Shown in pieces: positions 6,108 to 6,144 of a stretch of DNA of 6,144 nucleotides. Source of the stretch: DASXBA01 sp046729895 (GTDB lineage Bacteria > Actinomycetota > Thermoleophilia > Solirubrobacterales > Thermoleophilaceae); assembly GCA_046729895.1 (NCBI GenBank), contig JBKPHP010000040.1:1-6144 (forward strand), read 5' to 3'. The notes under the pieces were generated by a model. It was given only the letters and a program-made list of their open reading frames with translations, was not told where the DNA came from and did not search any database. The number at the start of each line of letters is the position of its first letter. The first letter of the stretch is position 1. The position numbers and the translations under genes were made by a program.

Positions 6108-6144
6108 ACCGCCCCAGCCGCAAGCGCAAGTGGCGGGTCAAGAA
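6003..6144 (+). other. Continuation of the amine oxidase-like protein in another frame
   Basis: From 6005 a different frame reads VATGAHNDVSEFNDPP, then SPGGSKWHSLRHEV and RLNRPSRKRKWRVK, and stays open to the window edge. Joined to WRLNF by one added base after GA at 6003-6004, it gives NF(D/E)VATGAHNDV, which fits the R-x-D-F-D-I-x-x-G pattern after the copper ligands in this family. The literal frame over the same stretch is a Ser/Thr/Arg-rich string typical of misread GC-rich DNA. One base therefore appears missing, either by mutation or by assembly error. The rest of the gene lies to the right. Confidence 0.75.

Overview
This is a high-GC window, rich in G/C at third codon positions, with GTG starts and purine-rich ribosome sites. 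It most resembles an actinobacterium. RecA features such as the PETQPGGRALKFYAS stretch suggest a deep-branching actinobacterial lineage, perhaps Thermoleophilia, but that placement is an impression and not a result. There are two gene groups read away from each other across a gap of about 150 bases: recA on the minus strand at the left, and four plus-strand genes to the right.

Left part (1-1181, minus strand): recA, complete at its start. It is still open at the left edge, with an unusually long glycine/proline/acidic tail after the normal RecA core. The gap at 1182-1334 holds three TGTTC/GAACA half-sites that form two overlapping inverted repeats. They resemble, but do not exactly match, the actinobacterial LexA (SOS) operator. 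A weak recA -10 element lies downstream of them.

Right part (1335-6144, plus strand): a gene for a small SnoaL/NTF2-like protein; a GMC-family flavin oxidoreductase of the cholesterol-oxidase type; an FAD-linked oxidase of the gulonolactone/arabinonolactone oxidase type; and a divergent copper amine oxidase-like protein that runs off the right edge. The second and third genes overlap by GTGA. The third and fourth are 7 bases apart, with the ribosome site of the fourth inside the stop region of the third. These last three are therefore probably one transcript. The SnoaL-like gene is about 90 bases upstream and may belong to it. The gap between the first two plus-strand genes carries a 35-base tandem duplication that covers the likely GMC start codon.

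Points of interest: (1) three oxidases from three unrelated folds packed into one probable operon, at least two of them with changed key residues; (2) a copper amine oxidase-like protein that keeps the His-x-His pair and a candidate TPQ tyrosine but has WYRY where the family has N-Y-(D/E)-Y; (3) a clear one-base frame break near 6004 in that gene, after which family-like coding resumes in another frame; (4) the tandem repeat at the GMC start; (5) the SOS-like sites shared by recA and the oxidase cluster. No RNA genes, insertion sequences or CRISPR arrays were seen.
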